Positions 5,190 through 5,473 of a stretch of DNA of 5,473 nt are shown here, one piece after another. Every line of letters begins with the position of its first letter. Position 1 is the first letter of the stretch. Location of the stretch: the NCBI GenBank assembly GCA_016195765.1, contig JACPYZ010000021.1:1-5473 (forward strand), read 5' to 3'. The position numbers and the translations under genes were made by a program. The notes under the pieces were generated by a model. It saw only the letters and a program-made list of their open reading frames with translations. It was not told the origin of the DNA and did no database searches. Source of the DNA: Candidatus Curtissbacteria bacterium (lineage in GTDB: Bacteria; Patescibacteriota; Microgenomatia; Curtissbacterales; GWA2-41-24).

Positions 5190-5473
5190 GTGGGTCGTGT
5201 TGTACATTTTGAAATCCTAGCCAGTGACATGGAGCGAGCTGTCGCGTTTTACAAAAAGGTTTTTGCTTGGAAAATCGATAGGTGGGGTGATGAACAATAC
5301 GCTCTTGTCACAACAGGCGACGAAAAGAAACCGGGAATAAATGGTGGAATAATGCCCAGGATGAGTTACTTTGAAAACCAAGGCGAAGGTTTTCGTTCTT
5401 ATATTTGCACGGTCGAAGTAGATGATATTGACGAAATTATTTCCAAAGTAAAAGCAGCGGGAGGGGAGCAAGT
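5190..5473 (+). CDS. VOC/glyoxalase-fold protein, 5' part
   Basis: The gene runs off the right edge; 94 codons are visible. The N-terminal Val-Val-His-Phe-Glu-Ile-Leu-Ala (4-11), then Asp-Met-Glu-Arg-Ala-Val-x-Phe-Tyr-x-x-Val-Phe-x-Trp (13-27), is the hallmark first beta-alpha unit of vicinal-oxygen-chelate proteins (glyoxalase, ring-cleaving dioxygenase, bleomycin/fosfomycin resistance). A Gly-rich Gly-Ile-Asn-Gly-Gly-Ile-Met (49-55) and Tyr-Ile-Cys-Thr-Val-Glu-Val-Asp-Asp-Ile-Asp (71-81) follow the usual order. His6 sits where these folds often place a metal ligand. Substrate and activity cannot be named; many such small proteins are only annotated as VOC family. The GTG start is enforced by the in-frame TAA at 5184-5186. 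No Shine-Dalgarno site is present. It is divergent from the deacetylase gene. Confidence 0.88.
   Translation, partial: MGRVVHFEILASDMERAVAFYKKVFAWKIDRWGDEQYALVTTGDEKKPGINGGIMPRMSYFENQGEGFRSYICTVEVDDIDEIISKVKAAGGEQ

Noticed and set aside
5217..5471. Minus-strand open frame at the right end
   Set aside because: It is antisense to the clear VOC-family frame on the plus strand and has no protein-family features.
1..5473. CRISPR array, tRNA, rRNA, insertion sequence, toxin-antitoxin or phage module
   Set aside because: No regularly spaced repeats, cloverleaf, transposase, terminal inverted repeats or recognisable defence or phage proteins were seen on either strand.

Overview
The window looks like a compact bacterial chromosome segment, AT-leaning, with short intergenic gaps and many small genes. 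TGA is used as a real stop (ends of the zinc-finger gene at 4015-4212 and of the ABC ATPase), so genetic code 11 fits and the TGA-recoding Gracilibacteria/Absconditabacteria do not. My best guess is a Patescibacteria/CPR genome of the Microgenomates type. This rests on the style of the Cys-rich Pro/Gln-rich surface-type protein, the tiny zinc-finger and DUF6496 genes and the overall compactness. No rRNA or other phylogenetic marker is present, so this is an inference.

Layout. (1) 2-899, plus strand: the 3' end of a Cys-rich, then Pro/Gln/Tyr-rich protein, followed by a four-helix membrane protein with a near-perfect Shine-Dalgarno site. (2) 980-1999, plus: a membrane-anchored or exported alpha/beta hydrolase with an intact Ser-Asp-His triad. 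(3) 2068-2367, plus: a 37-codon C2H2-like zinc-finger gene whose stop codon abuts the start of a DUF6496 gene. (4) 3910-2364, minus: a DrrAB-type ABC-2 exporter (ATPase, then permease with a 4-base ATGA overlap), convergent with block 3 and sharing stop-codon bases with it. (5) 4015-4212, plus: a second small zinc-finger protein, divergent from the exporter. (6) 5129-4224, minus: a membrane-anchored NodB-type polysaccharide deacetylase. (7) 5190-end, plus: the 5' part of a VOC/glyoxalase-fold protein, divergent from the deacetylase.

Functionally the window is biased to the cell envelope: an exported hydrolase, a polysaccharide deacetylase, an ABC-2 exporter and a surface-type/membrane pair. 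Two tiny zinc-binding proteins and a basic DUF6496 protein are interspersed. I see no mobile element, CRISPR array, tRNA, rRNA or defence system.

The most notable signal is not a gene but how genes begin. Five genes that start transcription units (980, 3910, 4015, 5129, 5190) have no Shine-Dalgarno site. Instead each has a -10-like hexamer ending 6 to 9 bases before the start codon, three of them as extended TGC-TAnnAT boxes. This predicts leaderless or nearly leaderless mRNAs. In contrast, genes inside operons (459, 2182, 3107) have Shine-Dalgarno-like sites. The pattern also corrects starts: 3910 is preferred to 3919, 4015 to 4003, and GTG starts are supported at 5129 and 5190.
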